DNA from: Trichaptum fuscoviolaceum
Taxonomy: Eukaryota; Basidiomycota; Agaricomycetes; Hymenochaetales; Trichaptaceae
Assembly (NCBI GenBank): GCA_910574455.1
Contig: CAJSYZ010000005.1
Span: 1,426,001-1,490,000, forward strand
DNA: 64,000 nt
Direction: 5' to 3'
Shown here: piece after piece, positions 1 through 11,200 of the stretch
How positions within the stretch are numbered: the first letter of the stretch is position 1
Layout of the letters: each line of letters begins with the position of its first letter
Translations under genes and position numbers: made by a program
The notes under the pieces: generated by a model
What the model saw: the letters and a program-made list of their open reading frames with translations, nothing else
Databases searched by the model: none
What the model was told of the DNA's origin: nothing

Positions 1-2967
1 ATCTGCATGTCTTCGTCGAGATCGGACATGCCCTCGGCGCCCTTGAGCGTCACGGCACCCGAAGCGATGAGCAGGTCCTGGTTCTTGATCGCATGGCCCT
101 GGAGCGCTGGAGAATAAAGAAAGAGAAAACCTCGGTAAATCCTCTGCATGTCGACGTCAAAGCAAAACACGGGGGGAGCGAAATGCGCAGTTACAACCAA
201 TCTGAACATTCATTGCGATTGCACGAGAAGCCCGGGGAATCGCCTGGTAGCAAAAGAAAGAACAACAACAACGAATCAGCAGGAGCCGTACTTACTTTCC
301 ATGTATACGCGCTGTTTCTTCCGGAAGGTTGCGCTCAGTTCCTGTACCTTGGCCGCAAGCCCACGTTGCACGTTCTGTGCCGCGAGCTGTTCATGCTTGG
401 TGGGCTTCGTCGGAGGGAACGACCCGTTCGAAGACGCAGAGATGCTCTGAATGAGAGACTGACACCGCCGGAAGTCCTGTGGAATCGGCACGGAGACACA
501 TGAGAATTAAAATTAGCATCATAACATTATGGATTGTAACAAAAGCATGTCGGCATGAAAATCACAGCGCAATAACGTTATCATGATTCATGATATGAGA
601 GAAAAGCGAAAACGCAACGATGAATAGAGAACTAAAAAGCGCGCGAAAGTGTAGGAAGCCGAAATGAAAATGATCGGTTGAACAAACACGAACATTTCAA
701 TCACTTTGAAGCCCACACTCAAGACACAGAATGGAAACTAATTACTATCCGAAATCCCGGCTGACTTCCGGCTCGGCATGGCGTAAACGGAATCGCTTAC
801 TTCTAGAGCCGAAGCGTGTGGGGTGAATCGGAAACACAGCCCTAACAGATGAATGAAATGAAAGGAAGATATGAAGAGGAAGAGACAAATAGACACACAA
901 GGTGTGTGCGTGCGTGGGGCGTTTTGCTCGGTCGGCACCAATAGCCCAAACCCAAAAGCAAAGATGAAAGGAAGAAGCGAGGGGAAGGGTGTGTGGGGAA
1001 GGGTAACAAAAAGAGAAAGAGATGAGATACGTTTCCCGGTTCGATAAACTGGGAAATCGGAAATGAAACGCGCACGGAAGATAAATTTGATACTAGAATG
1101 AAAAGGGTAGACGGACACGGAATTGAAAGGATGGGTATGCGATACGTACACGGGTGATATCCGTCGTGAGCGCGTCGATCTCGCGTTCCTCGCTGCTCCG
1201 GTCCGCAAAGCCGGGCAGGACGTGTTTGGCGTGGAGTTTCTCGAGCACAGAGACTACGAAGGCGCGAAACAATAAAGGATCGAGACCGGGCAACAAACGA
1301 GATTGTGTAGTTTTGCAGGTTAGTAGACACCAAAACCGATTTGTTTTGTGATACAGAGTTACGCGCCGTGCGTGATGTGCGTGGTGCACGCGAGGCAGGT
1401 GAAACGCACGGGATGGGAGAAGGATGAGAAAAAAAGAATTTGTCGAGTCGTCGGGTCGTTCGTCCATAGTCAGACATAGGGTAGCGCATTTGTTTCGTTT
1501 ACCGGCGAGAGCGGGTAGACGGGTAAAAGGTGAAGAAGATCGCAATTAAGACGCAGAGGTGTTGGAAAGCCAAGACCCAAGGCGTGTATTAATCCAAGGT
1601 TGTTTTGTTTCGTGTTCGTGTTCGTAAGACGAGTAAATTATCGCGGAGGTCGTAGTTAGTTTTACGCGCCATTGATATCATTGCCGATAGGCGGTCCACG
1701 AAAACGGAAAGACGGAGTGCACGACAAATGAAACGACATGGTGTGGATAAAGAGATAGTGCGTCAGTAATCAGTCTTGTTTCAACGTTTTGCGCAGTAGC
1801 GATATGAAATGAATTGTGAAGAAACAAACGACACTGAGAGACATAGTCAAAGAAAGAAAAGAAAAAGATGGCCCTTTGAGTGAGAGTGAAAGACACAAGG
1901 GGCGAAAAAGCACCGAAGTTGTTTGGTGCGAACGGCGTACGGACATTAAAGAAAGGGAAAATAATAGGCGGGAGTGAACTCACTTTTGGACTGCGTGCCC
2001 GCGAGGATGTCGTGCACCTGGTCGGAGGCGTCGACCCTGTAACAATAAGATCAGCGTGTTGCTTTCCTTTCAACTCTCCCTTGTGAAAGTGCAATTAGCG
2101 AAGGGTGGAAGTGTAAAAAGACGCAAACGCAGACATGGGAGTTTTGGGAATGAGGAAGCGTGGGTGGGGTTTCGGGGATGCGTGTTGTGTGGGATGGAGT
2201 GGAAAGTGGAAGTGTAAAGCGAGGAAAGAGAGGAAGGTTGGGAGGTCAGGCGGGGTGGCTTGGTCGCGAGACGGACGTCTGAGTCTGGGATTGAGTCTGG
2301 GCGAAGTGAAGAAGGTACCGTCCCGCGAAGCTAAGCACGGGACGGGCGAGTGCATGTCCCATGAGGACTCAATACGCAGTTCATCTTTCGATTGCGAAGC
2401 ACTTGCTTGCAGCTTCGGATTGAACCCGTGGACAGGAGGGAGCGTAAGGTTCCCGGACATGATTGCGACCTCTGTCCCGAAAGGAAAGAGCGAGAGAAAG
2501 AACAAGAAACGAGAAGGAGAAACGAACGACTGAAATGGGGAAGAGAAAGAAGGAACGAAGCAAGAAGTAAGGTAGTAGGGAAGGAAGCATCGAGAAACAC
2601 ACCATCGCGGAGGAAGCGCCGCGTCCATGTCGACCGACACATGACCCTCCTCACCAATCAGCCGCTGCTGCTCATCGTCCGCGCTGAACAGCAGCGTATC
2701 CGTGTCCCCGCCCTCGTGTTCGTGCGCGGGGTAGTCATGACGCTCCCGCCGCCGCCGTGACCGGGACGGGGCAGAGCGCGCGATGGAGTCGCGGTAGGAG
2801 ATGAAGAGCAGCGTGCGCGAGCGCGTCGTGGGCTGTGCGCCCGTCGTAGATGCCGACGAGGATGGGTCGGAGGTGTAAGTATGGGTGTACGAGGAGGAGG
2901 CGACGTTGGGGCTGCCCGGTGCTGAGCGGAAGGGCGAGGTGGGGTACGTGTATGGGTACGCAGACAT
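1..2967 (-). CDS. TLG2: Tlg2/syntaxin-16-type t-SNARE, 3' end outside the window
   Basis: Qa-SNARE of the trans-Golgi/endosome; the family mediates fusion of endosome-derived vesicles with the TGN. Five exons can be read on the minus strand: 2967-2603, 2036-1984, 1253-1150, 476-296 and 106-1, giving about 269 residues with phase kept at every junction. The start MSAYPYTYP at 2967 is followed by a Ser-rich segment, then PPRWVDASDQVHDIL, which matches the PPKWVDGVDEI region of syntaxin-16. LHAKHVLPGF and FRRCQSLIQ follow, matching the syntaxin-16 Habc helices. The SNARE motif and membrane anchor must lie beyond base 1. The introns are 566, 730, 673 and 189 nt, against about 55-65 nt elsewhere in the window. 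The identification rests on collinear motifs and is firm at family level. An upstream in-frame Met at 3033 is a less likely start. Confidence 0.85.
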
Positions 2968-4272
2968 GATTTCGGTGGATTGAGCTGAAGGCCTGGCCGG
3001 AATGACGGACACCGTGACGGATGTTCGGGACACTCACTCAGGCTGCGGCGCTGCGCTCTCTTCCAGGGAAACCGTGGGAACAACACCCGCGCCTAAACAT
3101 AATTTAATAAAATGAAATAAAAAAATGAAACGGAGTGCCTGTGATGTCAGCATCAGGCTGCCGCTTCAGAGTGTTTGAGCATCATCCTGACAACACGGCA
3201 CGGATTGGCACTGGCACGCTAGCAACCGTCGCTCGGGGCTCACTCGCGAGCCGGGCGCCGGGAGCATGAACAGTGACGCCCGTGGAGCGCCCGCCCCGCG
3301 TATTCAAGCTTTGCTCCGTTGCGTCTCCGTTCTTTGTTTTTTGTTTTTTTGGGTTTTTGTTGTTGTCTGAAGTCGGAATAAGCGACCTCGGAACTCGGGA
3401 CGAATGCTCCCTTCCACGTCATTTTTCATTTTCCATTCTTATTCCTTGTAAGCCGACCCGGCCGGCGGTTTATTCACAATGGATTTTCGGAAACTCGAAG
3501 GATGGAATTGGAAGCGGTTTTAGTGAGTGCACGCTACACTCGCGTGGCCCATTTTCCTGGGCATGACGTCCGACCGACTGCAGGATTGTGTCTGCGCCGC
3601 CCTTTGCCTTCGCCTTTGTTCGCTCGCGCTGGATGTGGACGGTCTTGCGGGAGAGCATAATCATTACATACGTTATCAGACGACATCGCACATATGTGTC
3701 CTCATTACGCGCATCGATCAAAGACTCGGAGTGGATTGCCAATTGGGAGCAGAGTTGGAGTTTAAAGTCCTCGTACATTCGGGCAAAGTATACCTTCGCA
3801 TCGAGAGTTGAACTTTCTGTACCTGTGACCTCTTGTCAGGGTTCGGACAGTACGTATTCGTACGACCTCAGCGGGGAGGATGTAGCGTGCACCGATCCCT
3901 CCCTCGGGCGTTTGCGCGTCCTGAACGCAAAGCTGATTGCGCCCGGATATGAGCTCTGCCACGGGATCAATGCGTCTTGTGATTCAATTGAGTAGCGCGA
4001 CGCATTACATATACATATGCGAGAGATGGATGTAGATTCTGCATAGACTGAGATATAGCTATAGAATGACGTTTATGGGATGGGATATAGATGTGATGGG
4101 GCGATTAGCCGATTGGCGGGACCCGGGGAAATGGCGACGGCCGGGGTGGGGGAGGAGGATTGTTTGAGGACCGGCCGGGGTAGCGACGGTGCTGCGAGTG
4201 GTGAGCCTGAGCCGGCGCCGAGACAGGAGAGTGTAAGAGACAGTACCGGGGCCAACAGCACAGCCCACAAGC
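2968..4272. other. Intergenic stretch upstream of TLG2 and the Cys-rich gene, no gene recognised
   Basis: About 1.3 kb between two divergent genes. It has an A/T-rich patch at 3095-3130 and T-rich runs near 3340-3365. Short open frames on both strands have no recognisable domain, no splice pattern and no consistent codon use. It probably holds the promoters of both neighbours. Confidence 0.5.
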
Positions 4273-4318
4273 TCGGACTCGGACCTTTCACTATAAAGCA
4301 AGCCCTGTCCGAGTCCGA
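4273..4318 (+). promoter_or_regulatory. TATA box inside a perfect 12-bp inverted repeat
   Basis: TCGGACTCGGAC at 4273-4284 is the exact reverse complement of GTCCGAGTCCGA at 4307-4318. The 22-bp spacer holds TATAAAG at 4292-4298, about 135 bp upstream of the Cys-rich gene start. The repeat and the TATA sequence are seen directly. A promoter role, perhaps with a dimeric regulator on the two arms, is inferred. Confidence 0.5.
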
Positions 4319-4428
4319 TCCCCCACTCCACCTCACTTTCCCTGTCCGTGCTTACTACTCCACGTCCCCCCCTCTTTCTCTCTGCCACCGCTGCTGTTCA
4401 CGACAGCACGACAAGCTCTCTAGCCACT

Positions 4429-5032
4429 ATGTGCAATTACATCACGTCAGTCGCATATTTCGCACCCGAGTGATCATTCCTCCTGCTAACCTAAACGTCT
4501 ATCGGAATCTGCAGCGAGGGCACCAAGTTCGGATGCGGGGTATGTGTGCTTCCGCGTCGAACGTTCCGCGCGCATTAGACTCACCTGCTTCCCTTTGCAT
4601 TGCAGCACTACATCATCGTGCGTCGCCCCTTTCTCACTTGTTCGCGCTGAATGGCATTGCTGATGAGCACTGAGCAGACTCGCAAAGTGTTGAAGATCGA
4701 CTGTGGGTCGCGCCGCTGCGTGCATAGCGCAAACCACCGACGGCCGTGCCCAGACTGTTCGTGCGAGAAGGTGCGGTCCTTAACTTTTGAGTCGATCCCA
4801 AGCTTACGTTGTTCCCTTTTCGCCGCCTTTCCCCATCAATTCCGGTCGCTGCATTCTGATCCTTGCTCCGGCCCCGGTCACGGTGGCACTCACGGACGGA
4901 CGATGATTTGCATGGAACTTGTACTGGCAGTTCGTCGGCCCGGATCGCGAAGAGCGTGTGACGCTGACGGTGCCAGACAAGTATTGCGACCACTGTGCGT
5001 ACTGGTACCAGCAGAAGGGCAGGCGTCAATAG
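4429..5032 (+). CDS. Small Cys-rich protein, five exons, 82 aa, unknown function
   Basis: Five exons splice in frame: 4429-4445, 4515-4539, 4606-4617, 4678-4770 and 4931-5032, ending at TAG. The predicted 82-residue protein starts MCNYITEGTKFGCGHYII. It continues with KIDCGSRRCVHS, then a PCPDCSC cluster, and ends with KYCDHCAYWYQQKG. Ten Cys, four of them in closely spaced pairs, and several His suggest a small zinc-binding fold. I recall similar short Cys-rich hypothetical proteins in Agaricomycetes but know no function for them. There is no signal peptide or membrane segment, so it should be cytosolic or nuclear. The third exon is only 12 nt. Every donor is GT and every acceptor AG, and phases agree throughout, which is the main support. 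No single open frame covers it, so simple ORF calling misses it. Confidence 0.72.
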
Positions 5033-6647
5033 CCTCTTTCTCTTCCCATTCTGTAGCATCCTCCTCGGCGCCCGTCCCTCGGCGTCCGGCCGCTCACTGC
5101 TCTTCGTTTCCCCACCGCACCGTCGTGCTCTCAAGCCTGCATGCCCCTCATGTCCAACCATCACCCAACCTCCTGCGCTGGCGCACGTCACCCGCGTCAA
5201 CTCCGTGCTCCGCGACATACTGATGGTCGGGAGCTTCAGCCAGGCATCCAGTGAATCACGAACCACCTTCCACTTATGTATCTGTATCGAATCAAGGAAT
5301 CCAAATCAGCAATCCATGTTGTATCACCACCAATACCAGGCCCGGTCGCGCATATCCACCACACGCAACACAACCACAATATACCACGCACCAATACCTT
5401 CGGTCCCCGCGCTTTCCTCGCAATCGCATTATCGTCCGTGCTTTCGTCCAACTCTACAACAGAGTCTGAGCATCACACCGCTCCCGCTATTTTTTTCGCT
5501 ATTTTCGCTACCGGAGCAACATAGTAATCGGCTTGCCCGTGCAACTGAAGCAATACCGACTGCCTGTGGCAAACAACCAGAAGTACCCAACTACCCCATT
5601 CTACTATTGTTAAACCTACGTCTTGATCCCGCCCTTCCCTTGGGCAATATATTTCTCTTCTCTATTTGATCCCTAATTCCAGTTATGTCGACTTCGATCT
5701 TCGATTCTTTTTTCTTCGCGCTTCTGGGAAGGTACGCAAGAGCAAGCTTGAGTTTCGAACTCGCTTTCTTCCTTTGTCTTGACCCTTTTCTTTCATGCCA
5801 TTTTCTTTATCTCATAAGCATGATTGGCTCGTACACTTGGTTGTGCGTGGCCCTCCTTTCTATTGTTTTCTTCTTTCGACGAGTCAGCTCGACGTCGAAC
5901 CGTCAGCTCCTCGCCTAATATCTTGAGTTTACTTCTTTGATTCGTCATAGCGTTGCATAAACTGCGAGCCATGTTGTATGATCTTGATTCTGCTTTGCGC
6001 TCCAAATCTTAATCGTTATACTACTTTGCATATCCATTCCAAGCCACCCGTTCTTCATAATCGAATCTCCATGTATCTTCTTCCACCCGGCAAACAAACG
6101 GCGCCGTTAACAATGGAAAGAGCACTGTATCAATTTTACTTCCAAGTTCTATCGTGATTCAATGCATCATTTATTCTTCGGTCCTTTCGAATGTAAGTAC
6201 TAACGAAAAAGTCTATATTCGTCGGTTTGTACACCTCCATATTTCTTATTGCTTCGAGAGGAAGGAACGACTCGGAGTGCATACAACCGGTGATCAATTA
6301 TACATCCTTGGACTTTATTTTCCTAACGACCGATTCTGAGTGTCAACGACCGACTTCAGCACAAACTGAAGAGCAAGTCGTAGAGCATCCTTCCATAGCC
6401 ATTGACCACTGATGTAAGTTCGTAGGTTGATATCTGCCAGCCGTTACTGTGAGAGTAGAACTAATTTCATGGTGATGGTAGAGGCAAAGGTTAGTAGGAA
6501 GCATATCAAATTGATGAGAGGATGACTCGGAGGTCATTTGCCAGTGACTCATTTCTTCAAAGTGCGGAGGCACTTAGTCTGGCAGTAACTTGTGCGGCTG
6601 AAAGCTCAAGCCCACTTTCACTGTTGCTCTTTGACAAGACTCTGAAA
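5033..6647. other. 3' flank of the Cys-rich gene and AT-rich intergenic DNA
   Basis: The 3' UTR of the Cys-rich gene probably occupies the first few hundred bases. All three plus frames at 5,230-5,670 have open stretches, but none has a recognisable domain or a supportable start and splice pattern. A 77-codon frame at 5685-5918 could encode two hydrophobic helices but lies in T-rich DNA and is weak. I call no gene here. Confidence 0.4.
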
Positions 6648-7208
6648 ATGTCATACCTCTACTTCAGTGATCCGGATGATCATGATACAGACTCGAACAC
6701 TGGCAGTACTACTAGTGACGACTCATATTCAAGTTACGAGGCGGATCCTCTTAGTGGTAGGAGACTCAAATCATCTAACATCGAGTGCAAGACTCAATTG
6801 AAGACAGATGGTCGTCTACTTTCTCTAGACTTTCACGGCTCTACAGGCTTTGTTGAAGGCGATCTCCTCAAAGAACTTGATGTGTTCGCTAAGAACTCGC
6901 ACATTGGAATCCAGGCCATTGACACACTCTCCACGAAGATAGTTAACGAGATACGGCATAATTCTTATCGCCGTTATGCAACCCAGAATGACAAACTTCT
7001 TCTCTCCACGGTGGCCATCTTTAAGATAGTGGTCCAACAGACAAGACAAGCCCTTCATAATTACCAAGAGGAGCTAGACAAAGTCAAGAAAAGGCACTGT
7101 TTGGTGGAAGAGAGCTTAAGTAAAAATTTCAAGTATTTGAATTACCAACCAGACGCATTCAATCCAAATGCAAGTGGCAACTTCATCTACCACCACCATT
7201 ACTACTAA
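6648..7208 (+). CDS. Orphan protein with acidic Ser-rich N-terminus, about 186 aa
   Basis: A single open frame starting MSYLYFSDPDDHD. The first 45 residues are rich in Asp, Ser and Thr. A mixed helical region follows (residues about 65-160), with a likely short coiled coil at YQEELDKVKKRHCLVEES. It ends in an Asn/Tyr/His-rich tail, YHHHYY. The frame extends upstream to an earlier ATG at 6522, but the ATG at 6648 sits just before the more protein-like sequence. No family is recognised, and there is no signal peptide, membrane segment or catalytic motif. It ends 66 bp before the RraA-like gene on the same strand. It could be a lineage-specific gene or a chance frame. The long unbroken reading with amphipathic character favours a gene. 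Confidence 0.5.
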   Translation: MSYLYFSDPDDHDTDSNTGSTTSDDSYSSYEADPLSGRRLKSSNIECKTQLKTDGRLLSLDFHGSTGFVEGDLLKELDVFAKNSHIGIQAIDTLSTKIVNEIRHNSYRRYATQNDKLLLSTVAIFKIVVQQTRQALHNYQEELDKVKKRHCLVEESLSKNFKYLNYQPDAFNPNASGNFIYHHHYY

Positions 7209-7273
7209 TAGGTGTACTGATTTGTTCTCTGGTGGCACAGGCCATTGCAAAATCTGCAATCCATACATGCACG

Positions 7274-8041
7274 ATGTCGTTGACGCCGACCGCCGCACTC
7301 GCATCCTTCTCCACCTGCGAGCTCTCCGACGCCCTCATCAAACTCGGCCTCCCGCACGGCGGCCACCTCCCCGACGTGCACCGTGCTTCGTCGTATCCCG
7401 GTGCGTCGGAGGAGCGCCTCTGTGGGCCCGCATATACAGTTCAGATGGTCCTCGCGAGCGACGACGCGGCCCCCCGCCTCAAGGAACATTTCGTGGACAC
7501 TGCAGAGGCTGGGAGCGTGATGATCATCGGCGCGCCGTCTCGTGAGTATCTGCATTCATATAGTACTCTGTATGTTGTAACTGAAAGATGGGTAACACCA
7601 TCTCAAGAGTGCAAGAATGCAGTATGGGGCGGACTCATGACCGCCGGCGCGCAAGCACGCGGTGTGCGCGGGGTAGTTATCTCAGGCCGCTGCAGAGACA
7701 TCGCAGAGCACAACGCAGCGCACTTCCCCGTCTTTTCACGCGGTCACTCGACGCTCGGCCAGTCCCCCTTCACGCGTCCTTCTGCTGTCCAAATCCCGCT
7801 CACACTGTCGGCCCCACCGGAATCAGCCAGCGACAATGGCAGTACATTTCCCGCTCTCACTGTTGAGCCAGGCGATTTCGTGGTTGGGGACGATGATGGT
7901 GTCGTCGTTGTCCCGAAGGGTATTGTAGACAAGGTGCTCGAGCTCGCAGCCAAGGGCAGAGAAGTGGACGAGCGGTGTATGCAGGATATCAAGGCAGGAT
8001 TAGGCGTGCAGGCCAGCTTTAAGAAGCATAGAGGAAAGTAA
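7274..8041 (+). CDS. RraA-like / HMG-CHA aldolase family protein
   Basis: Member of the RraA-like fold, which includes 4-hydroxy-4-methyl-2-oxoglutarate/4-carboxy-4-hydroxy-2-oxoadipate aldolases and the bacterial RNase E regulator RraA. Two exons, 7274-7541 and 7608-8041, join across a 66-nt intron (donor GTGAGT) into 233 residues. Family landmarks are the N-terminal ELSDALIKLG, the central KNAVWGGLMTAGAQARG and the R-D motif GVVISGRCRDIAE, followed by GDFVVGDDDGVVVVPK near the C-terminus. The Arg-Asp pair sits where the metal and oxoacid bind in the aldolases. The intron is in frame, so reading through it gives a false longer protein. The start at 7274 is preferred over one at 7232 because MSLTPTAALASFSTCELSDAL looks like the family N-terminus. 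In fungi the substrate is usually unknown; an oxoacid aldolase is the likeliest activity. Confidence 0.85.
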   Translation: MSLTPTAALASFSTCELSDALIKLGLPHGGHLPDVHRASSYPGASEERLCGPAYTVQMVLASDDAAPRLKEHFVDTAEAGSVMIIGAPSREYLHSYSTLYVVTERWVTPSQECKNAVWGGLMTAGAQARGVRGVVISGRCRDIAEHNAAHFPVFSRGHSTLGQSPFTRPSAVQIPLTLSAPPESASDNGSTFPALTVEPGDFVVGDDDGVVVVPKGIVDKVLELAAKGREVDERCMQDIKAGLGVQASFKKHRGK

Positions 8042-8255
8042 TTCCTATTGCCTGATTTTTCCTTACACTTCTTATCTTGTTGAACAAAAAAAACTTTTGT
8101 ATTGTTGATTAGACTGCTCGGATGTAAATGACAGAACTTGGTTAACTGGAAGCGAAGAACGAAAGGCATGTGTGTTGTAAGTGGAAGGATGAATTGAAGT
8201 CAAAATGATACAATGCGCGAGAGTAAGAAGAAATTCAATACAAGTCCATTTTATT

Positions 8256-11200
8256 CTAAGCGAAACCAAAGCCCTCTCCACCCTCATTGATGGCCATCAA
8301 CAGTTGCTGCCTAAGTTTTTCGTACGAGGAGTACTGCGGGAGGTCAATTTGGTTGAAGCCTGTACATAATCAATGTTAGCATACAATCCCGTTTTGTCAA
8401 GACAATCTCGTCAGGAACGCACATGTATGAGCCTGAGGTAATCGATCGGGGTCTCCGTATGCTTTGTGAATCGAGAAGCGCTGCACGCCTTGCACGCCTT
8501 GCAACTCTACGAATCCGCCGAGTGGTACTCTTGATGTGCCCGTAGCGAAGCTCAGCACCTTCGCCCGCTCGTCTCTGTTGAACGACTTCATAGCACGCCA
8601 CCACCAGACGATCACAGGATCGGAGCTCGTGTAGCCATTGTACTCCGTGGCTGCACGCCATTCGTCAACGTCAATGTCTGGCGTACCCGAGATTAGAAGT
8701 TCGACCTCTTGCTCGTTGAACTACAGGAAGACCGTGATTAGCAGAGAGTTCACAAGTTCGTTCCAAAGGTATGCTTACTATAGAGATGAGTTCCTTCGGG
8801 ATGACCTCGTAGAAACCAGAAAGGAGACTCTCGATTTGCTCCTTAATCGAGGAGTATAGGCGGTACTGCGCAGAAAGTTGTACGTATTCTTTCCGATTCT
8901 CCAACGTCACAGGAATTGAAGCACCGTTCTCCTTCAGAGGAATGATCTTGTGTTGTCCAAACTACGGTATACTATTAGCACTTTTATTAGCCATCAGAAA
9001 TCATAATAGTACTCACCTCTTCGACTTCAGTAATGAAGGTCAAATCAAGAATTGAAGGGTCATTCTCGAGGATCCAGCACAACGATTTGTAATACTCAGG
9101 ATCAACCCACTCGACATCCCTGTAGTCTACTGGTTTGCCTAGGAGCTGTCGATACAGGCTCCTGGCGAAATGGGCGTCCATCAACCGTCCGTCGTAGATG
9201 GCCTTGCCGATGATCCTGCCTACGAACTTGAAGTACAACAAATGGTCGGGGTTGATCGCTGACGCCTGATTTGGCTGATACGTCTGTTTATCCGCAGCGC
9301 ATGGCTCAAAGAGTGCGTAGTTGGGATCGAACATCTGTCGGGCGAGGATCTGGAACCACTCGCGCGTCACGCCTCCCGCGTCCACACCTTCCTCTCCGTA
9401 GAAGCGGACGCTGAGTTTGCCGTACTTGATCTGATCCCCGCTTCTTCCTTGCAATGTGTGATAGCTGTCCTCGAACACGCGAGCCCGACGAACGTTGATC
9501 TGCAGCGTTGGATAGTGCTCTCTCGGGTAAGGGCGCTTGTGCAATTGCTGGTTGAAGTAGTTACGCTTGTTATCGAAATCGAGTACCCGGGAATTCTGAA
9601 CAAGCAGGGAGAACGATCCGGACATTAGCGACGGGTTATTCCTGACCATCAGGTTCAGGATCTTCCGATGGTCGTTCGTGAAGGACACAAAGAGATCATC
9701 GACGGACGGTTCCTCATTCGGTAACGGGGAGCGTGGAGATGACGGGCTCATTGAAGAGGAAGGTCGAAGGGGTTGAGCACTATTTTTCATGCCCACGTTC
9801 TTGCAAACGACCATGAGTGTCTCGATCAAAGGCAACAGAATCGTTGATACGTGTTCCACATTTGCCTTGCTCTCGACGACAGCAAGGCAATCACCGAGTT
9901 TACGCCAGAGAGGAGTGAAGCGGAAACTTTCATAGATCAGACGAACGTTATCCTGTTCAGTGGACACCTCCTTGTTCGGTGTTGTAGGCTTGGAGTATAT
10001 GTAGTCAATGGTCTTCAGCACTCGCAGCATTTCGCCTGGTCAGATGATGCTGGTGAGAACTTAGACGCGACAGCTGGGGGCAGATCATCCTCAGTGCTAC
10101 TCTGCTGCAAGGCACTGATCAAAGCATCCAAGTCAACCAAGAGATTCTGGCCGAATTCTTGCGCTCGGACTTTCAACTCTTGTGCTACCACTTCGCGAGC
10201 ATCAGGAAGGTAAGCTAGATGCTGAATCAAGGCAAGTGTCCTTTGGAACGTCCTGCTGGAACATTCGCCTACGGTCAAAATGTTGACGATTAAACGAAGG
10301 GCTGGGTGAGGAATCTGTGGCGGATTTGACAGGAGAATTTTTTCTTCAACGGCCTGTACGGATGTTGTGGGCACTTGTGGAGCATCCTCGGACGTTTCTA
10401 AGTTAAAGTAAGAATATGTTTTTCTGAAACGTATGAAAGTCTACATACCTGCGGGAGGCTGGCTAGATTCTGGTGCAGTACTGACAGTCGTTGATGCGCT
10501 TCCGTCTGGACCTGAAGTAGTGTCCGGACCCGATGGCTCCGGCACACTCTCATCCTTTTTCTTTGCTTCTTCTTTAAGACTCGTCAAGGGCCTGGTGACT
10601 GCGTCTAAAAGAGCTGCTATTGAGTCGAGAATTGATGGGGTCTTCACCAGAGTCTGCCGATCAAGAAGGCCAAGCAGAAGAACTATTGGATAATGAGATT
10701 GGGGGGTTGCCTTCTCCTTACCCTTGCCCTTCTTGGATACATTTCTCTTCAGACCAGCTGGCAATTCGTGTTCAGTCAAGAAAAAGAGCGAAGAAAGCTC
10801 ATTCGTTTCGACTATGAAGTTCAGTGCATCCAAGCAGCGCTGAACAACCACATCTCCCGGAATTTCTGGAGGAACAATCGCCGAATGTGCTGACAATGTC
10901 ACTTCTTTTTGTTTCCCCACGCTCTTAGTTGATTGTTGCGGCGTCCCTTTTGCATTACGAAACGATAGCTGAGCAAAAGTCTTGTCAACCAATGCAACAT
11001 CACCGCTTCCATCTTGCAGGATACCAAGCAGAAGATTGAAGACATCGGTTCGAGATTTTGAGTTTTCACAGAGATTCAGAAGGACCTTATGAAGGGTATT
11101 CTTCTTCGACAGTTGAGGGAAGAAAAGTAAACGTAGTAGCGCTGCAATCCCCGTACGATCCAAGAGTTGGATAGCATCCCTAGTTTGGGTGGCCTTGCGT

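Noticed and set aside
842..1489. 215-codon minus-strand frame
   Set aside because: It covers a TLG2 exon and flanking intron DNA in the wrong frame; only LEKLHAKHVLPGF, in another frame, matches the protein family.
4651..5223. 190-codon plus-strand frame
   Set aside because: It reads through a real intron of the Cys-rich gene; only its parts within 4678-4770 are coding in this frame.
5685..5918. 77-codon hydrophobic plus-strand frame
   Set aside because: T-rich DNA yields Phe/Leu/Ser runs by chance; no splice partner or motif.
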